The position numbers were made by a program, and so were the translations under genes. Below are positions 55,296-63,780 of a stretch of DNA of 64,000 bases, in pieces (the first letter of the stretch is position 1; each line of letters starts with the position of its first letter). The notes under the pieces are model-generated. The model made no database searches. It was not told the DNA's origin and was given only the letters and a program-made list of their open reading frames with translations. Source of the DNA: Streptomyces chromofuscus (GTDB taxonomy: Bacteria; Actinomycetota; Actinomycetes; Streptomycetales; Streptomycetaceae); the NCBI RefSeq assembly GCF_015160875.1, contig NZ_CP063374.1:2480001-2544000 (forward strand), in the 5' to 3' direction.

Positions 55296-55810
55296 CGGTT
55301 CCTCTTCCCTTCGCGCGAGGGCTGCGCGCGGCCGGCTTCGGCGTAGAAGCTGATCTTCCGGTCGAGCACGGCGAGTGTGTCCCGGAGTTCGGCGATCCGC
55401 GCCAGGACGTCCTCGCGGGTCGTCTGCAGCAGTTCGCGGCGCTCTGCGAACGTGCCGTCGCCCGCGCGCACCAGCTCCGCGTACCGCACCATGTCGGCGA
55501 CCGGCATGCCGGTCAGCCGCAGCTTTCCGACGAGGTCCAGCCAGTCCAGGTCGCGGTTGGTGTAGCGGCGCTGGCCGGTGTGCGAGCGGTCGATGTGGGA
55601 CATGAGGCCGATCCGCTCGTACCAGCGCAGGGTGTGGGCCGTGAGGCCGGTGAAGGCGACGACCTCGCTGATCGTGTAGCGGTCCTGGCCGTCGGGGCGC
55701 GGGTGCCGTCGGGGCGGGGCGGAGCAGATGTCGGTGCGGGTGGGGCCCTCCTCGTGGGCCTCCTCGTGAGCCTCTTCGGTGGCTGCTGCCATGGTCTGCA
55801 TCACCGTCAT
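55292..55810 (-). CDS. MerR-family transcriptional regulator
   Basis: A 172-residue regulator. A low-complexity head with two HEE repeats (EEAHEEAHEE) is followed by the MerR HTH (YTISEVVAFTGLTAHTLRWYERIGLM, residues ~48-73), RRYTNRDLDWLDLVGKLRLTGM and a coiled dimerisation helix. The effector is unknown. It lacks the cysteine ligands of metal sensors. ATG 55810 is used; a further ATG at 55819 is possible. It is the first gene of a MerR-AKR operon and lies downstream of a 14-bp palindrome typical of MerR operators. Confidence 0.93.
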   Translation of the reverse strand: MTVMQTMAAATEEAHEEAHEEGPTRTDICSAPPRRHPRPDGQDRYTISEVVAFTGLTAHTLRWYERIGLMSHIDRSHTGQRRYTNRDLDWLDLVGKLRLTGMPVADMVRYAELVRAGDGTFAERRELLQTTREDVLARIAELRDTLAVLDRKISFYAEAGRAQPSREGKRNR

Positions 55811-55829
55811 GCGCTCCACGCTATGACCT

Positions 55830-55843
55830 TGGAGTGCACTCCA
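55830..55843. promoter_or_regulatory. MerR operator-like palindrome
   Basis: TGGAGTGCACTCCA is a perfect 14-bp palindrome located 20-33 nt upstream of the MerR start. On the minus strand it lies between TTGCCT and TCATAG, 16-19 nt apart depending on the hexamers chosen, which fits a MerR-type promoter with the operator in the spacer. Confidence 0.7.
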
Positions 55844-56031
55844 GGCAAGCGTGGCAAGGGAAAGAGCCGGTCATGAATCGGCAGGACGCGCGGGGTGGGC
55901 GCGGCGCCCGGCGGGCCTCGTACGCCGCGGCTGCCGGACGCGCGCGCATGGGGGAACGACTGTACGAGTCGCCGGGGCCCCGCACGGCCCCGCCGAGGAC
56001 CCCGTCAGCAAGCCGGTGCTGCGAGCGGGAT

Positions 56032-56037
56032 TAGGCT
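56032..56037 (+). promoter_or_regulatory. -10 box of a leaderless transcript
   Basis: TAGGCT lies 6 nt before ATG 56044; no ribosome site precedes the start. Confidence 0.5.
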
Positions 56038-56043
56038 CGGGGC

Positions 56044-56868
56044 ATGTCCTTGCAGAGCTTGGCGTTGATCGACAGCTGGCCGGTGCCCACCGCTGCGGCG
56101 GGGGTCGTACGGGCCGACGGTGCCGTGCTGGGGGTGCACGGGCCGGCCGGGCACCGTTTTCCCCTGGCCTCGGTGACCAAGCCGCTGGCCGCGTACGCCG
56201 TGCTGGTCGCGTACGAGGAGGGTGCGGTCGAGTTCGACGAGCCCGCCGGGCCGCCCGGGTCGACGGTGCGTCACCTGCTGGCGCACACCTCCGGGCTGGC
56301 CTTCGACGAGCACCGGGTCACCGCGCCGCCCGGGGAGCGGCGGCTGTACTCCAACGCCGGGTTCGAGCAGCTCGGCGACCATGTCGCCAAGGCCACGGAC
56401 ATCCCGTTCGCCGAGTACCTGCGGCAGGCGGTGCTGGAGCCGCTGGGCATGACGTCCACGTCCCTCGAGGGCTCCCCCGCCAAGGACGGGGTGTCGACCG
56501 TCGAGGACCTGCTGCGGTTCGCCGCCGAGGTGCAGGCGCCACGCCTGCTCGACCCGCTGACCGTCGCCGAGGCGATGAGCGTGCAGTACCCGGGGACGAA
56601 GGGCGTCCTGCCCGGGTACGGGCACCAGAACCCCAACGACTGGGGGCTCGGCTTCGAGATCCGCGGCTCCAAGTCCCCGCACTGGACGGGCGGTTCCTCG
56701 TCGCCGCGCACCTTCGGGCACTTCGGGCAGTCCGGTACGTTCCTGTGGGTCGACCCGGACGCGGGGCTGGCCTGCGTGGCGCTGGCGGACCGGGCGTTCG
56801 GGCCCTGGGCGACCGAGGCGTGGCCGGTGTTCACGGACGCGGTGCTGGCGGAGGCGCGCCGGGGCTGA
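56044..56868 (+). CDS. Serine hydrolase (class C beta-lactamase/DD-peptidase fold)
   Basis: A 274-residue enzyme with the penicillin-binding motifs: SxxK as FPLASVTKPLAAYAVL (Ser 43), YxN as RRLYSNAG, and HxG-like FGHFGQSGTF near the C-terminus. Signal peptide is absent, so it is cytoplasmic or has an unusual exit. Members of this group are esterases, DD-peptidases or beta-lactamase-like proteins with no proven role here. It is probably leaderless from a TAGGCT box. The pirin gene converges on it with 6 nt between the stops. Confidence 0.9.
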   Translation: MSLQSLALIDSWPVPTAAAGVVRADGAVLGVHGPAGHRFPLASVTKPLAAYAVLVAYEEGAVEFDEPAGPPGSTVRHLLAHTSGLAFDEHRVTAPPGERRLYSNAGFEQLGDHVAKATDIPFAEYLRQAVLEPLGMTSTSLEGSPAKDGVSTVEDLLRFAAEVQAPRLLDPLTVAEAMSVQYPGTKGVLPGYGHQNPNDWGLGFEIRGSKSPHWTGGSSSPRTFGHFGQSGTFLWVDPDAGLACVALADRAFGPWATEAWPVFTDAVLAEARRG

Positions 56869-56874
56869 CGGCCG

Positions 56875-57525
56875 TCAGGTCATCTCCCACATCAGCAGCT
56901 CCGCCGGCGTCGCCCCCACCGCCTCCTCGTCCTTCGCGTCCGTGATGCGGGCCGCGTCACCCGGGCCCAGGCGCTCGGCGCCGAGGGCGACCTCGCCGCG
57001 CACGACGTGGACGTAGACGTGCGCGGCGTCGGGGACCGCCGTGCGTTCGCCCGGCGCCAGTCGGCGTACGTGCAGCATCGCGCCGGCCTCGGGGAGCGCG
57101 TACGGCGTCGCGTCCGCGATGCCGCGCACGATCTCGTACGCCGGGTCGCCGCCCGGCGCGAGCGGGGCCAGCCACATCTGCACGAAGGTCAACGGGCGCT
57201 CGCCGTCGTTGCGTTCGACGTGCCGCACGCCGGACGCGGCGCTCAGGCGCTGCACGTCCCCGGTGCGGACGACCGTCTCGTGCCCCGTCGAGTCGCGGTG
57301 CGTCAGCTCGCCCTCGACGACCCAGGTGACGATCTCGGTGTGGCTGTGCGGGTGCTCCGCGAAGCCCGCGCCGGGGGCGAGGCGCTCCTCGTTGCAGGCG
57401 ATCAGGGCGCCGAAACGCAGATTGCCGGGGTCGTAGTGGGGGCCGAAGGAGAAGGCGTGACGGGACTCGATCCCGGCCTCCGGGTCGCCTCCGGGGTAGC
57501 GCTCACCGGCGCGCCGCACGTCCAT
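56875..57525 (-). CDS. Pirin-family protein
   Basis: A 216-residue bicupin. The N-terminal cupin metal site is visible in HAFSFGPHYDPGNLRF and AEHPHSHTEIVTWVVEGE (the His-x-His...Glu set), followed by the family phrase VQRLSAASGVRHVERND. Pirins oxidise flavonoid-like quercetin or act as redox-sensing regulators in some organisms. Here there is no clue to the substrate. ATG 57525 is preferred; GTG 57528 sits 7 nt after TACGGT and could be a leaderless start. A 161-bp tandem repeat block begins beyond it. Confidence 0.9.
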   Translation of the reverse strand: MDVRRAGERYPGGDPEAGIESRHAFSFGPHYDPGNLRFGALIACNEERLAPGAGFAEHPHSHTEIVTWVVEGELTHRDSTGHETVVRTGDVQRLSAASGVRHVERNDGERPLTFVQMWLAPLAPGGDPAYEIVRGIADATPYALPEAGAMLHVRRLAPGERTAVPDAAHVYVHVVRGEVALGAERLGPGDAARITDAKDEEAVGATPAELLMWEMT

Positions 57526-57603
57526 CACACCCACCACCGTAGACCCGCCCGAACCGTCCGAGGACCGGCACACGCACACGGCTCAGAAGCCGAACGAAAG
57601 CCC

Positions 57604-58087
57604 GTGTCGCGGGCGAGGACCGGCGCCGCACACCTCGGTCACGAGCCGGACGGAAGCCTCGCCGCGGCCGCAGGCCCGCACCGGACGCCGCGGGCACGAG
57701 CCTGACCGAAGCCCAAGCCCGTGTCGGGGCCCAGGACGGTATCGGCACCCGCCGGACGGACGCCGTGTCGCGGGCGAGGACCGGCGCCGCACACCTCGGT
57801 CACGAGCCGGACGGAAGCCTCGCCGCGGCCGCAGGCCCGCACCGGACGCCGCGAGCACGAGCCGAACCGAAGCCCAAGCCCGTGTCGGGGCCCAGGACGG
57901 TATCGGCACCCGCCGGACGGACGCCGTGTCGCGGGCGAGGACCGGCGCCGCACACCTCGGTCACGAGCCGGACGGAAGCCTCGCCGCGGCCGCAGGCCCG
58001 CACCGGACGCCGCGGGCACGAGCCGGACCGAAGCCCAAGCCCGTGTCGGGGCCCAGGACGGCACTGGCACCAGCCGGACGGACGGCC
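57604..58087. repeat. 161-bp tandem repeats (3 copies plus start of a fourth)
   Basis: Copies begin with GTGTCGCGGG at 57604, 57765 and 57926, exactly 161 bp apart; a fourth start is at 58088 (GTGTCGCGGGCC). Each copy is itself made of three ~54-bp units (around CACGAGCCGGACGGAAGC, CACGAGCCTGACCGAAGC and CACCCGCCGGACGGACGC). The copies differ at only a few positions, for example CCGCGGGCACG versus CCGCGAGCACG. The period is not a multiple of three, so all three frames stay open but this is not a coding repeat. It fills most of the 57526-58270 spacer. Confidence 0.95.
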
Positions 58088-58270
58088 GTGTCGCGGGCCG
58101 GGACCGGCACCGGGTCGCGTCACGACCGGCCGAGCCCCCGTCGGTCCCCCGCGTCGGCGACCGCTCCGCGGCCCCGTCCGATCCCCGCCGGGAACCGTGC
58201 CCGCGGCGCCCGGGACCCTCATCCCCACCCGGCGACACGCGCGCGCGTCCGGATAAGGCAGTCTTGTCCC

Positions 58271-59476
58271 GTGCCCGAACCCGAAACCAGCACCGCCCGT
58301 ACCGCCCCGCCCGGCGTCCACCCGCACACCGCGACCCTGAAGCGGCTGGAGAGGTCCTCCGGCACTCTCGCCGCCCAGGCCATCGCGCGCATGGACGAGA
58401 CGCTGCCGTGGTACCGGGCCATGCCACCGGAGAACCGTTCCTGGATCGGGCTGGTCGCGCAGGCCGGTATCGCGGCGTTCACCGAGTGGTTCCGGCACCC
58501 GGACGCCCCCCAGGCCATCTCCACCGACGTCTTCGGGACCGCTCCGCGCGAGCTGACCAGGGCGATCACGCTGCGGCAGACCGTGGAGATGGTGCGCACC
58601 ACCATCGAGGTCATGGAGAGCGCGATCGACGAGGTCGCCGCCCCCGGCGACGAGAGCGTCCTGCGCGAGGCGCTCCTCGTGTACGCGCGGGAGATCGCCT
58701 TCGCCACCGCCCAGGTGTACGCCCAGGCCGCCGAGGCACGGGGCGCCTGGGACGCGCGGCTCGAGTCGCTCGTCGTGAACGCCGTGCTGAGCGGCGAGGC
58801 CGACGAGGGCGCGGTGTCGCGGGCGGCGGCGCTGGGCTGGAACGCGCCGGAGCATGTGTGCGTGGTGCTGGGAACGGCGCCCGACGGTGACTCCGAGCTG
58901 ACCGTGGAGGCCATCCGGCGCGCGGCACGGCATGCCAAGCTCCAGGTGCTGACCGGGGTGCTCGGTGACCGGCTCGTCGTCATCGCGGGCGGCAGCGACA
59001 ATCCGCTCGCCGTCGCGAAGTCGCTGATCGGGCCCTTCGCCGCGGGCCCCGTGGTCGCCGGGCCGATCGTGCCCGACCTGCTGGCCGCGACCCGGTCCGC
59101 ACAGGCCGCCGCCGCGGGGCTGAAGGCGTGTTCCGCCTGGCAGGACGCGCCGCGGCCGGTGCTGGCGGACGACCTGCTGCCGGAGCGCGCGATCGCCTCG
59201 GACCCCAGCGCGCGCGAGCAGTTGGTGGAGGAGATCTACAGACCGCTGGAGGAGGCCGGCTCCGCGCTCCTGGAGACGCTCAGCGTGTATCTCGAACAGG
59301 CGAGCAGTCTCGAGGGCGCCGCCCGGATGCTGTTCGTCCATCCCAACACCGTGCGCTACCGGCTTCGACGTGTGACTGACGTCACCGGTTGGTCGCCATC
59401 CGATGTACGTTCCGCGTTCACGTTGCGCATCGCGCTGATCCTGGGGCGTCTGGCCGATGGGGATGCGCAGCCCTAG
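58271..59476 (+). CDS. fasR: FasR, activator of fatty acid synthesis genes (PucR-type)
   Basis: A 401-residue regulator. N-terminal sequence PEPETSTARTAPPGVHPHTATLKRLERSSG and the whole body match the S. coelicolor FasR pattern as I know it. The middle has a GGDEF-like fold, and the C-terminal HTH of the PucR type is LEQASSLEGAARMLFVHPNTVRYRLRRVTDVTGW (residues ~340-373). FasR activates the fabD operon next door. GTG 58271 gives the family start; the longer frame upstream is only repeat DNA. The gene is followed 89 nt later by fabD. A fitting inverted repeat is in that gap. Confidence 0.93.
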   Translation: MPEPETSTARTAPPGVHPHTATLKRLERSSGTLAAQAIARMDETLPWYRAMPPENRSWIGLVAQAGIAAFTEWFRHPDAPQAISTDVFGTAPRELTRAITLRQTVEMVRTTIEVMESAIDEVAAPGDESVLREALLVYAREIAFATAQVYAQAAEARGAWDARLESLVVNAVLSGEADEGAVSRAAALGWNAPEHVCVVLGTAPDGDSELTVEAIRRAARHAKLQVLTGVLGDRLVVIAGGSDNPLAVAKSLIGPFAAGPVVAGPIVPDLLAATRSAQAAAAGLKACSAWQDAPRPVLADDLLPERAIASDPSAREQLVEEIYRPLEEAGSALLETLSVYLEQASSLEGAARMLFVHPNTVRYRLRRVTDVTGWSPSDVRSAFTLRIALILGRLADGDAQP

Positions 59477-59478
59477 TC

Positions 59479-59499
59479 TTTTGTCGGGGGCCCACAAAA
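59479..59499. promoter_or_regulatory. Candidate FasR operator upstream of fabD
   Basis: TTTTGT (59479-59484) and ACAAAA (59494-59499) are perfect inverted repeats with a 9-nt GC spacer, the most AT-rich element in the spacer between fasR and fabD. FasR is known to bind the fabD promoter region in S. coelicolor (Arabolaza et al., 2010); I infer that this is its site, not from footprint data. Confidence 0.6.
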
Positions 59500-59565
59500 C
59501 CCCTTGCCGTTCTTCGTCCTTGTCCCCACGGGCGGCCGTGCCCGTAACCAAGAGAGAGTGTGAGA

Positions 59566-60477
59566 GTGCTCGTACTCGTCGCTCCCGGCCAGGGCGCTCA
59601 GACGCCCGGCTTCCTGACTCCCTGGCTCGAACTGCCCGGTGCCGCCGACCGCGTCGCCGCCTGGTCGGACGCCATCGGACTGGATCTCGCCCACTACGGC
59701 ACGAAGGCCGACGCGGAGGAGATCCGCGACACGGCCGTGGCGCAGCCGCTGCTCGTCGCCGCCGGGATCCTCTCCGCCACGGCACTCGGTGACATCTCCC
59801 CGGGCGCGGTGGCGGGCCACAGCGTCGGTGAGATCACCGCCGCCGCCCTCGCCGGCGTCCTGACCGAAAGCGCCGCGCTGGCCCTCGTGCGCAAGCGGGG
59901 TCTGGCCATGGCCGAGGCCGCCGCGATCACCGAGACCGGGATGTCGGCGCTGCTCGGCGGCGACCCCGAGGTGACCGTGCCGCACCTGGAGAAGCTGGGC
60001 CTGACCCCGGCGAACGTCAACGGCGCCGGGCAGATCGTGGCCGCCGGCACGCTGGAGCAGCTCGCCGCGCTGAACGAGTACAAGCCCGAGGGCGTGCGCA
60101 AGGTCGTCCCGCTGAAGGTCGCCGGCGCCTTCCACACCCGGCACATGGCCCCGGCGGTGGAGAAACTGGCCGCCGCGGCCCGGGAGCTGACGCCCGCCGA
60201 CCCGAAGGTCGACTACGTCTCGAACAAGGACGGCCGGGCGGTCACCACCGGCGCCGAGATCGTCGAGCGGCTGGTCGGCCAGGTCGCCAACCCGGTCCGC
60301 TGGGACCTGTGCATGGAGACCTTCCAGGAGCTCGGCGCGACCGCGCTGCTGGAGGTGTGCCCGGGCGGCACCCTGACCGGGCTCGCCAAGCGCGCCCTGC
60401 CCGGCGTGAAGACGCTGGCCCTGAAGACCCCCGACGACCTCGACGCGGCCCGCGAGCTCATCGCCGAGCACGCCTGA
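59566..60477 (+). CDS. fabD: Malonyl-CoA:ACP transacylase
   Basis: A 303-residue enzyme that loads malonate onto ACP. The motif PGQGAQ at residues 7-12 and the nucleophile in GHSVGE (Ser 86) are present, with the catalytic His in the AFHTRHM segment. Start GTG 59566 gives the family MLVLVAPGQGAQ start and has GAGAGAG 7 nt upstream; GTG 59560 (MRVLVL) is a close alternative. It is the first gene of the fab operon: fabH follows after 34 nt. It is used for fatty acids and may feed polyketide synthases. Confidence 0.97.
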   Translation: MLVLVAPGQGAQTPGFLTPWLELPGAADRVAAWSDAIGLDLAHYGTKADAEEIRDTAVAQPLLVAAGILSATALGDISPGAVAGHSVGEITAAALAGVLTESAALALVRKRGLAMAEAAAITETGMSALLGGDPEVTVPHLEKLGLTPANVNGAGQIVAAGTLEQLAALNEYKPEGVRKVVPLKVAGAFHTRHMAPAVEKLAAAARELTPADPKVDYVSNKDGRAVTTGAEIVERLVGQVANPVRWDLCMETFQELGATALLEVCPGGTLTGLAKRALPGVKTLALKTPDDLDAARELIAEHA

Positions 60478-60511
60478 CGCCCTGCTGACGCCCTAAGGAG
60501 CCGACTGCAAC

Positions 60512-61513
60512 ATGTCGAAGATCAAGCCCAGCAAGGGCGCCCCGTACGCGCGGATCCTCGGCGTGGGCGGTTACCGGCCCACCCGGGTCGTGCCGAACGA
60601 GGTGATCCTCGAGACGATCGACTCGTCGGACGAGTGGATCCGTTCGCGCTCCGGCATCGAGACCCGGCACTGGGCGAGCGACGAGGAGACCGTCGCCGCG
60701 ATGTCGATCGAGGCGTCCGGCAAGGCGATCGCCGACGCCGGGATCACCGCCGAGCAGATCGGCGCGGTGATCGTCTCGACCGTCACGCACTTCAAGCAGA
60801 CCCCGGCCGTCGCCACCGAGATCGCCGACAAGCTGGGCACGGCGAAGGCCGCGGCCTTCGACATCTCGGCCGGCTGCGCGGGCTTCGGCTACGGCCTGAC
60901 CCTCGCCAAGGGCATGATCGTCGAGGGCAGCGCCGAGTACGTCCTCGTCATCGGCGTCGAGCGGCTGAGCGACCTGACGGACCTCGAGGACCGGGCGACG
61001 GCCTTCCTGTTCGGCGACGGCGCCGGCGCGGTCGTCGTCGGCCCGTCGAACGAGCCCGCGATCGGCCCCACGGTGTGGGGCTCCGAGGGTGACAAGTCCG
61101 AGACCATCAAGCAGACCGTGCCGTGGACGGACTACCGGGCCGGCGAGGTCGAGCGGTTCCCCGCCATCACGCAGGAGGGCCAGGCGGTCTTCCGCTGGGC
61201 CGTGTTCGAGATGGCGAAGGTCGCCAAGGAGGCGCTGGACGTCGCCGGACTCGACCCGGCCGACCTGGACGTCTTCATCCCGCACCAGGCCAACGAGCGG
61301 ATCATCGACTCGATGGTGAAGACACTCAAGCTGCCGGAGTCGGTCACGGTCGCCCGTGACATCCGCACCACCGGCAACACCTCGGCCGCCTCGATTCCGC
61401 TCGCGATGGAGCGGCTTCTGGCGACCGGCGAGGCGAAGAGCGGCGACACCGCGCTCGTCATCGGATTCGGGGCGGGTCTCGTCTACGCAGCGACGGTCGT
61501 TACTCTCCCCTAG
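60512..61513 (+). CDS. fabH: 3-oxoacyl-ACP synthase III
   Basis: A 333-residue starter condensing enzyme. The active-site Cys 122 (SAGCAGFGYG), His 258 (IPHQANERII) and Asn 289 (TTGNTSAASIPLA) form the KAS III triad at the family-normal spacing. In streptomycetes it accepts branched acyl-CoA starters, explaining iso/anteiso fatty acids. ATG 60512 has AAGGAG 9 nt upstream. Position in the operon fabD-fabH-acpP-fabF is conserved. Confidence 0.98.
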   Translation: MSKIKPSKGAPYARILGVGGYRPTRVVPNEVILETIDSSDEWIRSRSGIETRHWASDEETVAAMSIEASGKAIADAGITAEQIGAVIVSTVTHFKQTPAVATEIADKLGTAKAAAFDISAGCAGFGYGLTLAKGMIVEGSAEYVLVIGVERLSDLTDLEDRATAFLFGDGAGAVVVGPSNEPAIGPTVWGSEGDKSETIKQTVPWTDYRAGEVERFPAITQEGQAVFRWAVFEMAKVAKEALDVAGLDPADLDVFIPHQANERIIDSMVKTLKLPESVTVARDIRTTGNTSAASIPLAMERLLATGEAKSGDTALVIGFGAGLVYAATVVTLP

Positions 61514-61594
61514 GCACTCCGTGCCGGATCTTGCCGGTCCGGCCCGGAAGCAGCACCGCCACACCCTCTGGAACACTACGAAGGAGCGCCTGAC

Positions 61595-61843
61595 ATGGCC
61601 GCCACTCAGGAAGAGATCGTCGCCGGTCTCGCGGAGATCGTGAACGAGATCGCCGGGATCCCCACCGAGGACGTCCAGCTGGACAAGTCCTTCACCGACG
61701 ACCTGGACGTCGACTCGCTGTCCATGGTCGAGGTCGTCGTCGCCGCCGAGGAGCGCTTCGACGTGAAGATCCCCGACGACGACGTCAAGAACCTCAAGAC
61801 CGTGGGCGACGCGACCGAGTACATCCTCAAGCACCAGTCCTGA
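61595..61843 (+). CDS. acpP: Acyl carrier protein
   Basis: An 82-residue acidic four-helix carrier. The phosphopantetheine site is DDLDVDSLSMVEVV with Ser 41 in the DSL motif. It carries growing chains between FabD, FabH, FabF and the reductases encoded elsewhere. ATG 61595 has AAGGAG 8 nt upstream. There are 81 nt between fabH and acpP, enough for a second promoter or a processing site that lets ACP be made in excess. Confidence 0.99.
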   Translation: MAATQEEIVAGLAEIVNEIAGIPTEDVQLDKSFTDDLDVDSLSMVEVVVAAEERFDVKIPDDDVKNLKTVGDATEYILKHQS

Positions 61844-61926
61844 GGTCCCCTGGGCCGGGTGCTTCCGGCCCCGCCACCCGGCGGTGGCGCCGCTGAATCC
61901 TCGTATCCGTTGGAGAAAGAATTCCC

Positions 61927-63198
61927 GTGAGCCCGACCAATCGCACCGTGGTCGTCACCGGTATCGGCGCAACCACACCGCTGGGTGGCGACGCAGCCTC
62001 TACCTGGGAGGGCCTGGTCGCCGGACGATCCGGCGTCAAGCCCCTGGAGCAGGAGTGGGCCGCCGACCAGGCGGTCAGGATCGCCGCGCCGGTCGCGGTG
62101 GAGCCTTCCGAGATCATCCCCCGGCCGCAGGCCCGCCGCCTCGACCGCTCGGCGCAGTTCGCGCTGATCGCCGCGCAGGAGGCCTGGGCCGACGCCGGTT
62201 TCACCGCCAAGGCCGGTGAGGGCGCCGAGATCGACCCGGACCGGCTCGGCGCGGTCATCGCCTCCGGCATCGGCGGTGTCACGACCCTCCTCGACCAGTA
62301 CGACGTGCTCAAGGAGAAGGGCGTACGCCGCGTCTCCCCGCACACCGTGCCCATGCTGATGCCGAACAGCCCCTCCGCGAACGTGGGTCTGGCGGTGGGC
62401 GCCCGGGCGGGCGTGCACACCCCGGTCTCCGCGTGCGCGTCGGGCGCCGAGGCCATCGGCTACGCCATCGAGATGATCCGCTCGGGCCGCGCCGACGTCG
62501 TCGTCGCCGGTGGCACGGAGGCGGCGATCCACCCGCTGCCGATCGCCGCGTTCGGCAACATGATGGCGATGTCCAAGAACAACGACGACCCGCAGGGCGC
62601 CTCGCGTCCCTACGACGTCGACCGCGACGGCTTCGTGCTCGGCGAGGGCGCCGGTGTCATCGTCCTGGAGTCCGCGGAGCACGCCGCGAAGCGCGGGGCG
62701 CGGGTGTACGCCGAGGCGGTCGGGCAGGGCATCTCCGCCGACAGCCACGACATCGTGCAGCCGGAGCCGGCAGGACGCGGCATCAGCCACGCCCTGCAGA
62801 ACCTGCTGGAGCGGACCGACCTGGACCCGGCGGAGATCGTGCACGTCAACGCGCACGCTACGTCGACGCCGGCCGGTGACATCGCCGAGCTGAAGGCGCT
62901 GCGGAAGGTGTTCGGCGACGACGCCGACCACATGGCGGTGTCCGCGACGAAGTCGATGACCGGGCACCTGCTGGGTGGTGCGGGCGGTGTCGAGACGGTC
63001 GCGACCGTGCTCGCGCTGTACCACCGGGTGGCTCCGCCGACCATCAACGTCGAGAACCTCGACCCCGAGGCCGAGGCGAACGCCGACGTGGTGCGGGGCG
63101 AGGCGCGCAAGCTGCCCGTCGAGGGCCGTATCGCCGCGCTCAACGACTCGTTCGGCTTCGGTGGGCACAACGTGGTGCTGGCGTTCCGGACGGTTTGA
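61927..63198 (+). CDS. fabF: 3-oxoacyl-ACP synthase II
   Basis: A 423-residue elongating condensing enzyme. The nucleophile Cys 170 is in SACASGAEAIGYA, the two histidines are in VNAHATSTPAGD and SMTGHLLGGAGG, all complete. GTG 61927 has GGAGAAAG 6-7 nt upstream. It is the last gene of the operon, ending in a very strong hairpin. The chain is normal length and the sequence shows no odd changes. Confidence 0.98.
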   Translation: MSPTNRTVVVTGIGATTPLGGDAASTWEGLVAGRSGVKPLEQEWAADQAVRIAAPVAVEPSEIIPRPQARRLDRSAQFALIAAQEAWADAGFTAKAGEGAEIDPDRLGAVIASGIGGVTTLLDQYDVLKEKGVRRVSPHTVPMLMPNSPSANVGLAVGARAGVHTPVSACASGAEAIGYAIEMIRSGRADVVVAGGTEAAIHPLPIAAFGNMMAMSKNNDDPQGASRPYDVDRDGFVLGEGAGVIVLESAEHAAKRGARVYAEAVGQGISADSHDIVQPEPAGRGISHALQNLLERTDLDPAEIVHVNAHATSTPAGDIAELKALRKVFGDDADHMAVSATKSMTGHLLGGAGGVETVATVLALYHRVAPPTINVENLDPEAEANADVVRGEARKLPVEGRIAALNDSFGFGGHNVVLAFRTV

Positions 63199-63212
63199 TG
63201 CCGTTTGCCTTA

Positions 63213-63255
63213 CGGCGATGGCCCGAACCCCCTGAGGGGGTTCGGGCCATCGCCG
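63213..63255. terminator. Bidirectional terminator of the fab operon
   Basis: A 20-bp perfect stem (63213-63232 with 63236-63255) around TGA, followed on the plus strand by TTTCGG. It lies between fabF and the converging DUF3145 gene. Confidence 0.92.
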
Positions 63256-63285
63256 TTTCGGTGTGTGTCGTCGCCTCAGGAGCGG

Positions 63286-63780
63286 TCAGACGACCTGGTG
63301 GAGCCAGCGGACCGGGGCTCCCTCGCCCGCGTACCTGAACGGTTCCAGTTCGTCGTCCCACGGCTTGCCCAGGAGCTTGGCGATCTCGGCCTCCAGGTCC
63401 GTCTCGCCCTGCTGGGCGCGGACCAGGGCCGCGCGCAGGCGGTCCTCGGGGATCAGGATGTCGCCGTGGATGCCGGTGACGGCGTGGAAGATGCCGAGGT
63501 CGGGGGTGCAGCTGTAGCGCTCGCCCTCGGCGGTGGGGCAGGGTTCGGCGGTGACCTCGAAGCGGAGGAGGTGCCAGCCGCGCAGCGCGGAGGCCAGCTT
63601 CGACGCCGTGCCGGGCTCGCCCTGCCAGGAGAACTCCGACCGCCAGGTGCCGGGCGCGGCCGGCTGCCGGATCCAGTCGAGGTTGACGCGCGTGCCGAGC
63701 ACGCCGGCGACGGCCCACTCGACGTGCGGGCACAGCGCGCGCGGCGCGGAGTGCACGTACAGGACTCCACGTGTCGTCAC
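63286..63780 (-). CDS. DUF3145 protein
   Basis: A 164-residue protein, in full: RGVLYVHSAPRALCPHVEWAVAGVLG, then WRSEFSWQGEPGTASKLASALRGW, and PDLGIFHAVTGIHGDILIPEDRL. The family is specific to actinobacteria, commonly next to the fab operon, and has no known function. It is cytoplasmic. ATG 63780 has GGAGGT 5 nt upstream. It converges on fabF and shares its terminator. Confidence 0.93.
   Translation of the reverse strand: MTTRGVLYVHSAPRALCPHVEWAVAGVLGTRVNLDWIRQPAAPGTWRSEFSWQGEPGTASKLASALRGWHLLRFEVTAEPCPTAEGERYSCTPDLGIFHAVTGIHGDILIPEDRLRAALVRAQQGETDLEAEIAKLLGKPWDDELEPFRYAGEGAPVRWLHQVV

Noticed and set aside
57604..58270. CRISPR-like or coding repeat
   Set aside because: Units are directly tandem without unique spacers, 161 bp long, and not a multiple of three.
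57926..58270. Upstream extension of FasR
   Set aside because: It reads only the 161-bp repeat DNA; GTG 58271 matches the known start of the protein family.
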